DNA of 64,000 nt from Cryobacterium mannosilyticum. Lineage in GTDB: Bacteria; Actinomycetota; Actinomycetes; Actinomycetales; Microbacteriaceae. Shown in pieces: positions 8,447 through 17,000 of this stretch (position 1 is the stretch's first letter; each line of letters opens with the position of its first letter). Below the pieces are notes generated by a model. The model was not told the DNA's origin. It searched no databases and saw only the letters and a program-made list of their open reading frames with translations. A program made the translations under genes and the position numbers. The stretch covers positions 7,584 through 71,583 of the forward strand of contig NZ_SOFM01000006.1 in assembly GCF_004402705.1 (NCBI RefSeq), read 5' to 3'.

Positions 8447-9895
8447 CTAGAGGTACTTCGGCGCCTCCGACAGCACCCCGTGCAGGATTTCGCCGATCTC
8501 GCGGAACTCGGCCGGTCCGATGGTCAGCGGGGGAGCGAGCTGAACCACCGGGTCGCCCCGGTCGTCGGCCCGGCAGTAGAGGCCCGCCTCGAACAAGGCC
8601 TTGGACAGGTAGCCGCGCAGCAGGCGCTCCGACTCGGCGTCGGTGAAAGTCTCCTTGGTTGCCTTGTCCTTGACCAGTTCGATGCCGAAGAAGTAGCCCT
8701 CGCCGCGCACATCGCCCACGATCGGCAGGTCGAGCAGCTTCTCGAGCTCGGCGCGGAAGACAGGCGAATTCTCGCGCACGTTCTCGTTGAGCTTCTCCTC
8801 CTCGAAAATGTCGAGGTTGGCCAGCGCCACAGCCGACGACACCGGGTGGCCGCCGAAAGTGTAGCCGTGGTAGAACGTGGTGTCGCCGTGCTTGAACGGT
8901 TCGTAGATGCGGTCGCTGACGATGGTCGCGCCGATCGGCGAGTAGCCGCTCGTCATGCCCTTCGCGCAGGTGATCATGTCCGGCTCGATCCCGAAGGTGG
9001 TGGAGGCGAACATGTTGCCGATCCGGCCGAAGGCGGTGATGACCTCGTCCGCGACGAGCAGCACGTCGTACTGGTCGCAGATTTCGCGGACCCGCTTGAA
9101 GTAGCCGGGGGGCGGCGGGAAGCATCCGCCAGAGTTCTGGACGGGCTCCAGGAACACGGCGGCAACCGTCTCCGGGCCCTCGAACTGGATCATCTCCTCG
9201 ATCCGGTTCGCGGCCCACAGGCCGAACTTCTCCACGTCGTCGCCGAGGCCGGAGCCCATCTCGTCCGCGCGGTAGAAGTTGGTGTTGGGAACCCGGAAAC
9301 CGCCGGGCGTGACCGGTTCGAACATCTCCTTCATGGCCGGGATCCCGGTGATCGCCAGGGCGCCCTGCGGTGTGCCGTGGTAGGCGACGTTGCGGGAGAT
9401 CACCTTGTGCTTGGTCGGCCGGCCCTGCAGTTTCCAGTAGTACTTGGCCAGCTTGAAGGCGGTCTCGACCGCTTCGCCGCCGCCGGTGGAGTAGAAGACG
9501 CGGTTCAGGTCGCCGGGAGCGTAGGACGCCAGCCGGTCGGCCAATTCGATCGCGTTCGGGTGCGCATAGGACCAGATCGGGAAGAAGGCCAGTTCCTCGG
9601 CCTGCCTGGCCGCCACCTCGGCCAGGCGTTTGCGCCCGTGGCCGACGTTCACGGTGAACAGGCCGCTGAGCCCGTCGATGTATTTCTTGCCGTGCGAGTC
9701 CCAGATGTGATGACCGAGGCCCTTGGTGATGATCGGTACCCCGGCGCCGGACTCCAGCACGGACTGGCGGGAGAAATGCATCCAGAGGTGGTCCTTCGCC
9801 TTCTGCTGCATCGCCGCGTTCTCGGCGTCGGTGAAGACGGGAGGCGATGCTTCGGCGGAGATTGTTTCGGTGGTTTCAGGCGCAGTGATTGTCAT
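8447..9895 (-). CDS. Class III PLP-dependent aminotransferase (putrescine/GABA-pyruvate type)
   Basis: 482 residues. The fold-type I domain contains GGGEAVETAFKLA (phosphate contact), FLEPVQNSGG, the aspartate motif LLVADEVITAFGRIG, and the PLP lysine in CAKGMTSGYSPIG. The N-terminal segment (HLWMHFSRQ, then GLFTVNVGHGRKRLAEVAARQ) resembles SpuC-like polyamine and omega-amino acid transaminases. A role in putrescine or GABA breakdown is inferred from that and from the polyamine transporter and GabT genes elsewhere in the window. It begins 3 bp after the Lrp-type regulator stop, so the two form an operon. Confidence 0.88.
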   Translation of the reverse strand: MTITAPETTETISAEASPPVFTDAENAAMQQKAKDHLWMHFSRQSVLESGAGVPIITKGLGHHIWDSHGKKYIDGLSGLFTVNVGHGRKRLAEVAARQAEELAFFPIWSYAHPNAIELADRLASYAPGDLNRVFYSTGGGEAVETAFKLAKYYWKLQGRPTKHKVISRNVAYHGTPQGALAITGIPAMKEMFEPVTPGGFRVPNTNFYRADEMGSGLGDDVEKFGLWAANRIEEMIQFEGPETVAAVFLEPVQNSGGCFPPPPGYFKRVREICDQYDVLLVADEVITAFGRIGNMFASTTFGIEPDMITCAKGMTSGYSPIGATIVSDRIYEPFKHGDTTFYHGYTFGGHPVSSAVALANLDIFEEEKLNENVRENSPVFRAELEKLLDLPIVGDVRGEGYFFGIELVKDKATKETFTDAESERLLRGYLSKALFEAGLYCRADDRGDPVVQLAPPLTIGPAEFREIGEILHGVLSEAPKYL

Positions 9896-9898
9896 TTT

Positions 9899-10381
9899 TT
9901 ACCGTGTTCCCCAGTTGTAGAGCTGTTTGTGGAGTTTGAGATAGACGAAGGTCTCGGTGGAGTTGACTCCCTCGAGGCTGCGGATCTGCGAGTTGAGCAG
10001 AGCGATGAGCTCGTCGTCGTCTTCGCAGACGACCTCAGCGAGGATGTCGAACGATCCAGCGGTGAGCACGACATAGTCGACGGCCGGGATGGCGGCGAGC
10101 TTGTCGGCCAGGATCCGGGTGTCGCCGCTGGCGCGGATGCCGATCATGGCCTGGCGGTAGAAGCCGAGCTGCATCGGATCGGTCACGGCGACCACTTGCA
10201 TGACGCCGGACTCGGTGAGCTTCTGCACCCGCTGCCGCACCGCTGCTTCGCTGAGGCCCACGGCCTTGCCGATCTCGGCATAGGAACGCCGCCCGTCGAC
10301 CTGCAGCTGTTCGATGATCTTCTTGGATACCTCGTCCAGCTGGGCGGGCTTCGCTGCCGCACCACGTCCATTTGCGCTCAT
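9899..10381 (-). CDS. Lrp/AsnC family transcriptional regulator
   Basis: 160 residues. An N-terminal winged helix-turn-helix (residues about 15-62: LDEVSKKIIEQLQVDGRRSY, EIGKAVGLSEAAVRQRVQKL) is followed by a RAM/AsnC ligand domain. First gene of a two-gene operon with the aminotransferase, so it probably senses an amino acid or amine and controls its catabolism. CATAAT lies exactly 6 nt before the ATG (10388-10393), which predicts a leaderless message. Confidence 0.93.
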   Translation of the reverse strand: MSANGRGAAAKPAQLDEVSKKIIEQLQVDGRRSYAEIGKAVGLSEAAVRQRVQKLTESGVMQVVAVTDPMQLGFYRQAMIGIRASGDTRILADKLAAIPAVDYVVLTAGSFDILAEVVCEDDDELIALLNSQIRSLEGVNSTETFVYLKLHKQLYNWGTR

Positions 10382-10387
10382 CCAGCG

Positions 10388-10393
10388 ATTATG
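10388..10393 (-). promoter_or_regulatory. Putative -10 CATAAT of the Lrp-aminotransferase operon (leaderless)
   Basis: On the minus strand CATAAT is followed by CGCTGG and then the ATG at 10381. It is one mismatch from TATAAT. Confidence 0.5.
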
Positions 10394-10501
10394 TCAGTGA
10401 GATTGCCATTCGGCAAGGGATTCCGTAGCCAAAAGGGTGCAAAACTGCGGAATCCAGAGCTATGACTGGATTACTGGTCGCCCTTTCGTCGCCGGCGGGA
10501 T

Positions 10502-10569
10502 GTGCGGACAATGAGTCGTGCCGGACAATGTGTCGTGCCGGACAATGGGTCGGGTCGGACACTGAGCGG
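10502..10569 (+). repeat. Four 17-bp tandem repeats upstream of the FHA gene
   Basis: Units start at 10502, 10519, 10536 and 10553. Consensus is TGCCGGACAATGNGTCG; copies two and three differ at one base, and the fourth is the most diverged. The array ends 12 bp before the ATG at 10582 and covers the ribosome-site approach to the first gene of the nine-gene cluster. A regulator site array or replication slippage are both possible. Confidence 0.75.
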
Positions 10570-10581
10570 AAGGCCGGTTCT

Positions 10582-11646
10582 ATGGCACGCGTTGGGTACC
10601 TGGTGGCGCCGGGGGAAGAGGCCGAGTGGTCCTTCGTCGTCGGGCGCGCATTCCTGGCCGCCCTCCCGGCGGCGACGCCGACCGCGGTCGTGGCCGCGCT
10701 GGACGCCCTGTCCGGCGAGCAGACGGTGGAGGCGGAGGCGCTGGTCGCGCTGCTGCCGCTACGCGGCGACCAGGCGGTCGCCAGCTTCGCGGTGATCGTG
10801 CAGCGGGATCCCACCGACGAGGACGGCGTGCCGGTGTCGGTGATAGTGCGCGGCGAGATCGCGGTCGACGTGTTCTCGGTGGGTGGGTCACGGCGATTCG
10901 TGGCCGGAGACATCCGTCCGTGGCTGCTCGCCGATTTCCGGGCCGTGACCGGCCTCGTGATCGGCGGCCCGGGGCGCGCAGTCGTGCCGGCCGGGCTGCT
11001 CGACTCCGGACGACTCTTCCTCGGCGGCACGGTCTCGGCGAGCCGGCTGTTCTGGACGCTCGTGGATCAGCCCGAGAGCATGGAGGCGACGATCATCCGC
11101 GCCCCGCGCCCGCCGGCCGTCGACGCGGACACGGTGCTCCGCGTGCCGAGGGTGCAGGAGGACACGGTGATCCTGCCGCCGCCGGGTTCCCGGGGACGGC
11201 GGCATGGGTCCGTTCCGGCCGACGTCGTCGCCCCGGCGGGTCAGGCGGGACAGGGGCGACAGGCGGGACAGGAGGCCCGGCCGGCCGCTTCCGACCGCGT
11301 GCTCTATGGACTGCGCCTGCCCGACGGAACGGAGCTGCGGCTCGATACGGCCTGCCGGCTGGGTCGGCACCCGCGTCCGGCCCGGGTGGCCGAAGTGCCG
11401 CCGCCGCGGCTGTTCGAGGTGGCTTCGCCGACCTCGGCCGTGTCGGGAACCCACCTCGACATCCGCCAGGTCGGCGACTCGGTGGTGGTGACAGATCTCG
11501 GCTCCACGAACGGCACCGTCGTCACGCTTCCCCGGCGACGCCCGCAACGGCTGGTCTCCGGGCAGTCCCTCGCCGTGCTCCCCGGTACGAGACTGGACAT
11601 CGGGGACGGTAATATCATCGAGATCCTCCCCACGAACGGCGACTAG
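10582..11646 (+). CDS. FHA domain protein, first gene of the kinase/surface-protein cluster
   Basis: 354 residues. The C-terminal FHA domain (about residues 245-350) contains the phosphothreonine-binding signature in order: CRLGRHPR, SAVSGTHLDI and TDLGSTNGTVV. The N-terminal 200 residues (GYLVAPGEEAEWSFVVGRAF and onward) form a PP2C-associated-looking alpha/beta region I cannot name. The start at 10582 has GGAAGG 8 nt upstream; the frame is open further upstream through the tandem repeats. Expected to bind a threonine-phosphorylated partner, most simply the kinase encoded two genes downstream. Confidence 0.88.
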   Translation: MARVGYLVAPGEEAEWSFVVGRAFLAALPAATPTAVVAALDALSGEQTVEAEALVALLPLRGDQAVASFAVIVQRDPTDEDGVPVSVIVRGEIAVDVFSVGGSRRFVAGDIRPWLLADFRAVTGLVIGGPGRAVVPAGLLDSGRLFLGGTVSASRLFWTLVDQPESMEATIIRAPRPPAVDADTVLRVPRVQEDTVILPPPGSRGRRHGSVPADVVAPAGQAGQGRQAGQEARPAASDRVLYGLRLPDGTELRLDTACRLGRHPRPARVAEVPPPRLFEVASPTSAVSGTHLDIRQVGDSVVVTDLGSTNGTVVTLPRRRPQRLVSGQSLAVLPGTRLDIGDGNIIEILPTNGD

Positions 11647-11686
11647 CCGGCTCCGTGTCCACGCGCCAATTTTGGAAGGCACAATC

Positions 11687-12475
11687 GTGACCCAGATTGG
11701 TCAGAGCTCAACCGGCATCAGGATCGAGCTTCCGTCGCTGCATAAGACCGTCACACTGGCCTGGGCGGCGCTGACCGACACCGGGCACCGCCGCGAGGTC
11801 AACGAGGACAGCCTTCTTTCCGAGCCGCCGATCTTCGCCGTCGCCGACGGCATGGGCGGGCACTCGGCCGGCGACGTCGCCAGTGCCGCGGTGGTCACCC
11901 GGCTGGCCGAATTCGCCGGGCGCGATCACCTCGAACCCGACGCGATCAACGGGGCGCTCAGTCTCGCCGTCTCCGACATGGCAACGGGCGAAGGCGTCAC
12001 GGACCTCGGAACCGGGACGACGGTGACCGGGGTCGCCATCGCTGTCGTCTCCGGGGTGCCCCAGTGGATCGTCTTCAACATCGGTGATTCACGCGTGTAC
12101 CAGTTGACCTCCGGCGTTCTCGAACAGGTCACCACCGACCACTCCGTGGTGCAGGAACTCGTCGACGCCGGGCGCATCACCCGCGATGAAGCGGATGTGC
12201 ACCCCCACGGCAATATCATCACCCGGGCCGTCGGATTCCACGAGCCGCCGGTCCCCGACTACCGGGTGCTTCCGATCCAGCCGGGGATGCGACTGCTGAT
12301 CTGCTCAGACGGCCTCACCAAGGAACTCACGGCCTACGGCATCCGTCATTTCCTGATCTCGAACCCGCGGGCAGCCGACGCGGCGAAGTCGCTTGTCGAC
12401 GCCGCACTCGAGAACGGCGGACGCGACAATGTCACCGTGATCGTGCTCGACGTGATCGATGTCGGCGAGGTCTAA
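11687..12475 (+). CDS. PP2C-family Ser/Thr protein phosphatase
   Basis: 262 residues. It removes phosphate from Ser/Thr. Metal-binding motifs are present: TDTGHRREVNEDS, VADGMGGHSAGDVAS, FNIGDSRVY, LLICSDGLT and GGRDNVTVIVLD. There is no membrane segment, so it is a cytoplasmic enzyme. The GTG at 11687 has GGAAGG 7 nt upstream and is preferred to a TTG at 11672. It lies 40 bp after the FHA gene and 146 bp before the kinase, the standard kinase/phosphatase pairing. Confidence 0.93.
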   Translation: MTQIGQSSTGIRIELPSLHKTVTLAWAALTDTGHRREVNEDSLLSEPPIFAVADGMGGHSAGDVASAAVVTRLAEFAGRDHLEPDAINGALSLAVSDMATGEGVTDLGTGTTVTGVAIAVVSGVPQWIVFNIGDSRVYQLTSGVLEQVTTDHSVVQELVDAGRITRDEADVHPHGNIITRAVGFHEPPVPDYRVLPIQPGMRLLICSDGLTKELTAYGIRHFLISNPRAADAAKSLVDAALENGGRDNVTVIVLDVIDVGEV

Positions 12476-12548
12476 CCTCAGCCGTACCCCCAGAGTTGGG
12501 GTAGTCGCTTCAGGCTGTGCGGCTCGACCGTTGCCTAGACTTATCAGA

Positions 12549-12578
12549 CGCTCGTTCGTTTTACCCGTTCGACGAGCG
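12549..12578. promoter_or_regulatory. Inverted repeat between phosphatase and kinase genes
   Basis: Arms CGCTCGT (12549-12555) and ACGAGCG (12572-12578) flank 16 nt. TAGACT at 12535-12540 could be a -10 for a kinase-proximal promoter. A short TACCCC/GGGGTA hairpin (12485-12503) follows the phosphatase stop and might attenuate read-through. This is pattern reading only. Confidence 0.3.
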
Positions 12579-12621
12579 TTCACAGCACGCTCGACACGCA
12601 CCGTTACACGGGGAGGCGAAC

Positions 12622-14043
12622 ATGGCTCGGCGATTGCCCTCGACGCCCCCGAATCTCCCGGGCTTCTCCTACCTGAGGGTGCTCGGATCAGGCGGCTTCG
12701 CCGACGTGTTCCTGTATGAGCAGAACATGCCCAGGCGCCAGGTTGCCGTCAAGGTGCTACTGGCCGAAATCGTGAACGACCATGTGCGCCAGCTGTTCCA
12801 GGCCGAAGCCAACCTGATGGCACAGCTCAGCTCGCACCCGTCGATCCTGACGGTCTTCCAAGCCAGTGTGTCCGCCGACGGGCGGCCGTACCTGGTGATG
12901 GAGTACTGTTCCTCCACGCTCAGCCAGCGGTATCGGGTCGAAGCTCTGTCGGTGCCCGAGGTGCTGCGGATCGGCATCAAGATCGCCAGCGCGGTGGAGA
13001 CCGCCCACCAGAGCGGGGTGCTGCACCGCGACCTCAAACCGTCGAACATCCTGGTCACGGCCTATGGTCATCCGGTCCTGTCCGACTTCGGGATCGCGGC
13101 CACCCTCGGCGAGGTGGAGAACTCCGAAGCGATCGGGCTGTCGATACCCTGGTCGGCCCCCGAGGTGCTCCTCGACGAGATTTCCGGCTCGATCGCCTCC
13201 GAGGTGTGGTCGCTGGGTGCGACCCTGTACTCGCTGCTGGCCGGACGGTCCCCGTTCGAGCTGCCGGGCGAGGAGAACAGCTCGGCCCGGATCATGGCCA
13301 GGATCAACAAGGCCAGGATCCCGGCCCTGGACCGGGCGGATGTGCCGGCCCGGCTCGAATTCATCCTGGCGAAGACCATGTCCCGGCGCCCGGAGCTGCG
13401 GCAGCGCAGTGTGCTCGAGCTCATCCGCGAGCTGCAATCGGTGGAGGCGGAACTGGGTCTGCCGCAGACCCCGCTCGAAGTCGTGATGGATGGCTGGGCC
13501 ACGGACACCGTCGCCGACCAGTCGGACAAGACCCGGATCACCGCCGTCAACTCGGTCGACGCCTACGCCGGCCGGCGCCGCCGCCGCAGGCCGGAGGCGG
13601 CGACGAGCCTGGCCCGTTCGGCGACCCGGCCGCCCAGCCTCACCGGCGGCGAGTCCGTGACGACCGCGCACCGACCCGGGCGGCGGACCCTGACCCTCTG
13701 GGCGTTCATTGCGGCAGCGGTGATCATCGTCGGCCTCGCCGCCACCGCAGCGACGGTCCTCGTTCGCCAGGTCGGCTCCGGCATCCCCACGGTCAGCGAC
13801 GTGTCGGGGGAGCTCCGGAACGGCACGGTGCAGTTCAGCTGGGCCGACCCGGGGGTGAGGGACGGTGACAGCTACGTCGTGGCGCTGCGTACCGGGGAGA
13901 GCAGCATCCAGCGCGGAACCGAATTCAGCGTCGACCCCAAGGGCCAGCCCCGGGTCTGCGTGACCGTGACCGTCAACCGCGACGGCAAGGGCGGGACGCC
14001 CAGTGGGGAGAAGTGCGTCGACACCGCTGGTGACGGCCCATGA
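12622..14043 (+). CDS. Membrane Ser/Thr protein kinase with an FN3-like extracellular domain
   Basis: 473 residues. Hanks-type kinase domain: GSGGFADVFLY (glycine loop), VAVKVL (ATP lysine), LHRDLKPSNILV (catalytic loop), LSDFGIA (DFG) and SIPWSAPEVL (activation segment). All catalytic residues are present, so it should be active. Membrane helix at about 356-382. The outer 85 residues (VSDVSGELRNGTVQFSWADP onward, two Cys) read like a single FN3-type beta sandwich. Start chosen at 12622 for its GGGAGG site; an in-frame GTG at 12517 lacks one. Overlaps the surface-protein gene by 4 nt. Closest named parallel is Pkb2 of the bifidobacterial PFNA cluster. Confidence 0.92.
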   Translation: MARRLPSTPPNLPGFSYLRVLGSGGFADVFLYEQNMPRRQVAVKVLLAEIVNDHVRQLFQAEANLMAQLSSHPSILTVFQASVSADGRPYLVMEYCSSTLSQRYRVEALSVPEVLRIGIKIASAVETAHQSGVLHRDLKPSNILVTAYGHPVLSDFGIAATLGEVENSEAIGLSIPWSAPEVLLDEISGSIASEVWSLGATLYSLLAGRSPFELPGEENSSARIMARINKARIPALDRADVPARLEFILAKTMSRRPELRQRSVLELIRELQSVEAELGLPQTPLEVVMDGWATDTVADQSDKTRITAVNSVDAYAGRRRRRRPEAATSLARSATRPPSLTGGESVTTAHRPGRRTLTLWAFIAAAVIIVGLAATAATVLVRQVGSGIPTVSDVSGELRNGTVQFSWADPGVRDGDSYVVALRTGESSIQRGTEFSVDPKGQPRVCVTVTVNRDGKGGTPSGEKCVDTAGDGP

Positions 14044-17000
14044 TCCGCCGGTGGCTCTCCGCCCACCGGTCGCTGTTCACCACGATGCTGAGCGGCACCG
14101 TCATCGTGGCGGTCATTGCCACCGTGGCGATTGTGTCGGGCGGCTACACCGCCCAGCGGCTCGATCTCGGCGATGCCGCCGTCTGGGTGACGAACGAGGC
14201 CCGCCAGGTCGTCGGACGAGCCAACACGGCCGTGTTCGAGCTCAACACCGTTGTCGAAGCCGGCAGCTCCCGGCTCGATGTCGTGCAGCAGGGAGCCACC
14301 GTCCTGGTGCTCGACCGCGGCAACAACTCCGTCGACATCGTCGACCCGGCAACGGCGAAGGTCACCGAGAGCGTGGCGCTGCCGCCCAAGGCGCCGGGCA
14401 TCTTCCTCGCCGGTGATCGTGCCGTCGTCGTCTCGAACGGCGACGTCTGGAATCTGGCGGCCGACCGGCTCGCCGGCTTCGACAGCACGGCAGAGCCGGG
14501 GCTCTCCTTCGGCGCCGGGTCCGTGGTCAGCGCGGACGCCGACGGGATGCTGTACGCCTTCACACCGGCGACCGGCTCCCTGTCGCTCGTCGAACCGGCC
14601 CGTCCGGACGCGATCGCCTCAACCGTGGCGGTGGCCGCCGGCGCCCCGGAAGACAGCTACCAGCTGACCAGCGTCGCCGGCCAGTGGGCGCTCTTCAACG
14701 CGACGACCCTGCGACTGTTCCTTCCCGGCGGCGAGACCGACCTCTCCCGGGACATCCGAGCCGGCGACAGACCGAAGCTGCAGGAGCCCGGCGTTCACGG
14801 CGACCGGGTACTGGTCGCGCACGGCGGTGGGCTCGAGGCGGTTCCCCTGGCCGGCGGGACCGCGTCGACCGTGGTCAGCGGACGATCCGGGCAGACCGTC
14901 GCCCCAGCCTCGGACGACAGCTGCTCATATGCCGCCTGGGGAGACGGCACCGTGTGGCGCGACTGTGCGGGCGACCCGGCGAACGGAAGGACCGAGACCC
15001 TCACCGGCCTCGCGGGCGACGCCCGGCTCGCCTTCCGCCGCAACGGCACGGGGATGGTGCTCAACGACGCTCTCAATGGGGCAGCGTGGGCGGTGCAGCA
15101 CGGGAACGAGCTCATCGACAACTGGGCCGAGCTGATCGACACCAACCAGGACCAGCAGAGGGTCGTGGAGAACAACGACGACACCCCGCCGGAGTTCGAG
15201 AAGGCGCAGGTCCCGCCGGTCGCCGTCGACGACGCGTTCGGGGCGCGGCCAGGGCGAACCGTCATCCTGCCCGTGCTGCTGAACGACTTCGACCCGAACG
15301 GCGACGTCCTGGTGATCGACTCGCTCACCACCCTCCGACCCGAGACGGGGAGACTCGACCTGGTCGGGAACACCCAGCAGGTTCAGTTGACGCTGGAACC
15401 GACCGCGACGGGAGCGGTGAGCTTCGGCTACACCGTCAATGACGGCCGGGGCGGCAAAGCCTCGGCCACGGTCACGGTCACCATCCGGGGCCCGGAGGAG
15501 AACTCGGCCCCGGCGCAGGCGCGGGGCACCCACACGACGGTGAGGGCCGGCGGCCGGGTGACCAGCCAGGTGCTCGGCGACTGGGTCGACCCGGACGGCG
15601 ATCCGATCTACCTGACCGAGGCGACCGCCGTGGCGCCGGACCAGATCAGCTTCACCCCGGGCGGCGCCGTCGTCTACACGGATGCCGGCAGCAGTTCCGA
15701 CGCGAAGTCGATCGGCCTCACCGTGTCCGACGGCCGGGCGACGGGCACCGGGACGCTCCAGGTGACGGTCCGTCCCTCCGGATCGGTGCCGATAGTCGCC
15801 GAAGCCTTCGTCGTGCTCGCCACCGCCGGCGTCGAGGTGACGGTGTCTCCGCTCGAGCACGTCCGCGGCGGATCGGCGCCCCTCCGCCTGAGCAGCGTGC
15901 CGGCGAAGCCGGATGTGACCATCACCCCGGACTACGACGGCGGAAGCTTCCGCTTCGCCAGCAGCGCGATCGGTGTGCACGAGATCGAATACGCGGTGAC
16001 GGACGGCGCGCTCACCGCGACCGGTCGCATCCGCGTCAACGTTTCCGCGGCACCCGACGCCAACAGCACCCCCATCACCGTTCCGCACACCGCGTTCGTG
16101 CGCGGCCAGCAAGCCACCCTGGTGGACGTGCTGGCGACCGACATCGACCCGGCCGGTGGCGTGCTGCTGGTCACCGGCACGATGAACGTGCCGCCCGTGA
16201 GCGGGCTGCGCGTCGAGATCCTCGACCAGCGCATCATCAGGGTCACCCTCACCAAGCCACTCGAGAACGGCTCGGTCGCGTTCGGCTACCGGATCAGCAA
16301 TGGACTGGCCGAGGCCGAGGGGATGGTGACGGTGATCGAGATCCCGCCACCGGCCCGGAAGCAGGCACCCCTCGCCGTGCCGGACACGGTCTCCGTGCGG
16401 GTCGGCGATGCCATCGATGTGCCCGTGCTGGCGAACGACGAACATCCCGATGGCGACATCCTCACGCTCGATCCCACCCTCGCCACCGGGCTCCCGGCCG
16501 AAGCAGGCCTGCTCTTCGCGTCGGGCACCGTGCTGCGCTACCTTGCCCCGAACACGACCGGCAACTTCACCGCGGTCTACCGGGTGAACGCGCCGGACGG
16601 CCAGTTCGCCAACGCCGAGGTGCGCATCTCGGTGCGGGAAGCCGACCCCAACTCGAACAATCCGCCCGTGCCGAAGACGGTGACCGCCCGAGTGCTTGCC
16701 GGCGACACGGTGCGCATCCCCATCCCGCTGTCGGGAATCGACCCCGACGGCGACTCTGTGCAACTGGTCGGCCAGGAAACCAACCCCGGCAAGGGCTCGG
16801 TGACGATCGGAAGCTCCGACTCGATCGACTACACCGCGGGGGACTACTCGGCCGGCACGGACACCTTCACCTACTCGGTCGTCGACGCCCTCGGCGCCCG
16901 CGCCGTCGGCACCGTGCGGGTCGGAATCAGCCCGCGGCTGGACGGCGCCCGCAACCCGGTCGCCGCGCCGGATGAGGTCATCGTGCGCCCGGGTTCCACG

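Noticed and set aside
8480..10465. 661-codon plus-strand frame opposite the aminotransferase and Lrp genes
   Set aside because: Antisense of two well-supported genes; composition typical of shadow frames.
10502..10569. Tandem repeats considered as a CRISPR array
   Set aside because: Units are contiguous with no spacers and there are no cas genes; the arrays at 59879, 42284 and 45753 fail for the same reason.
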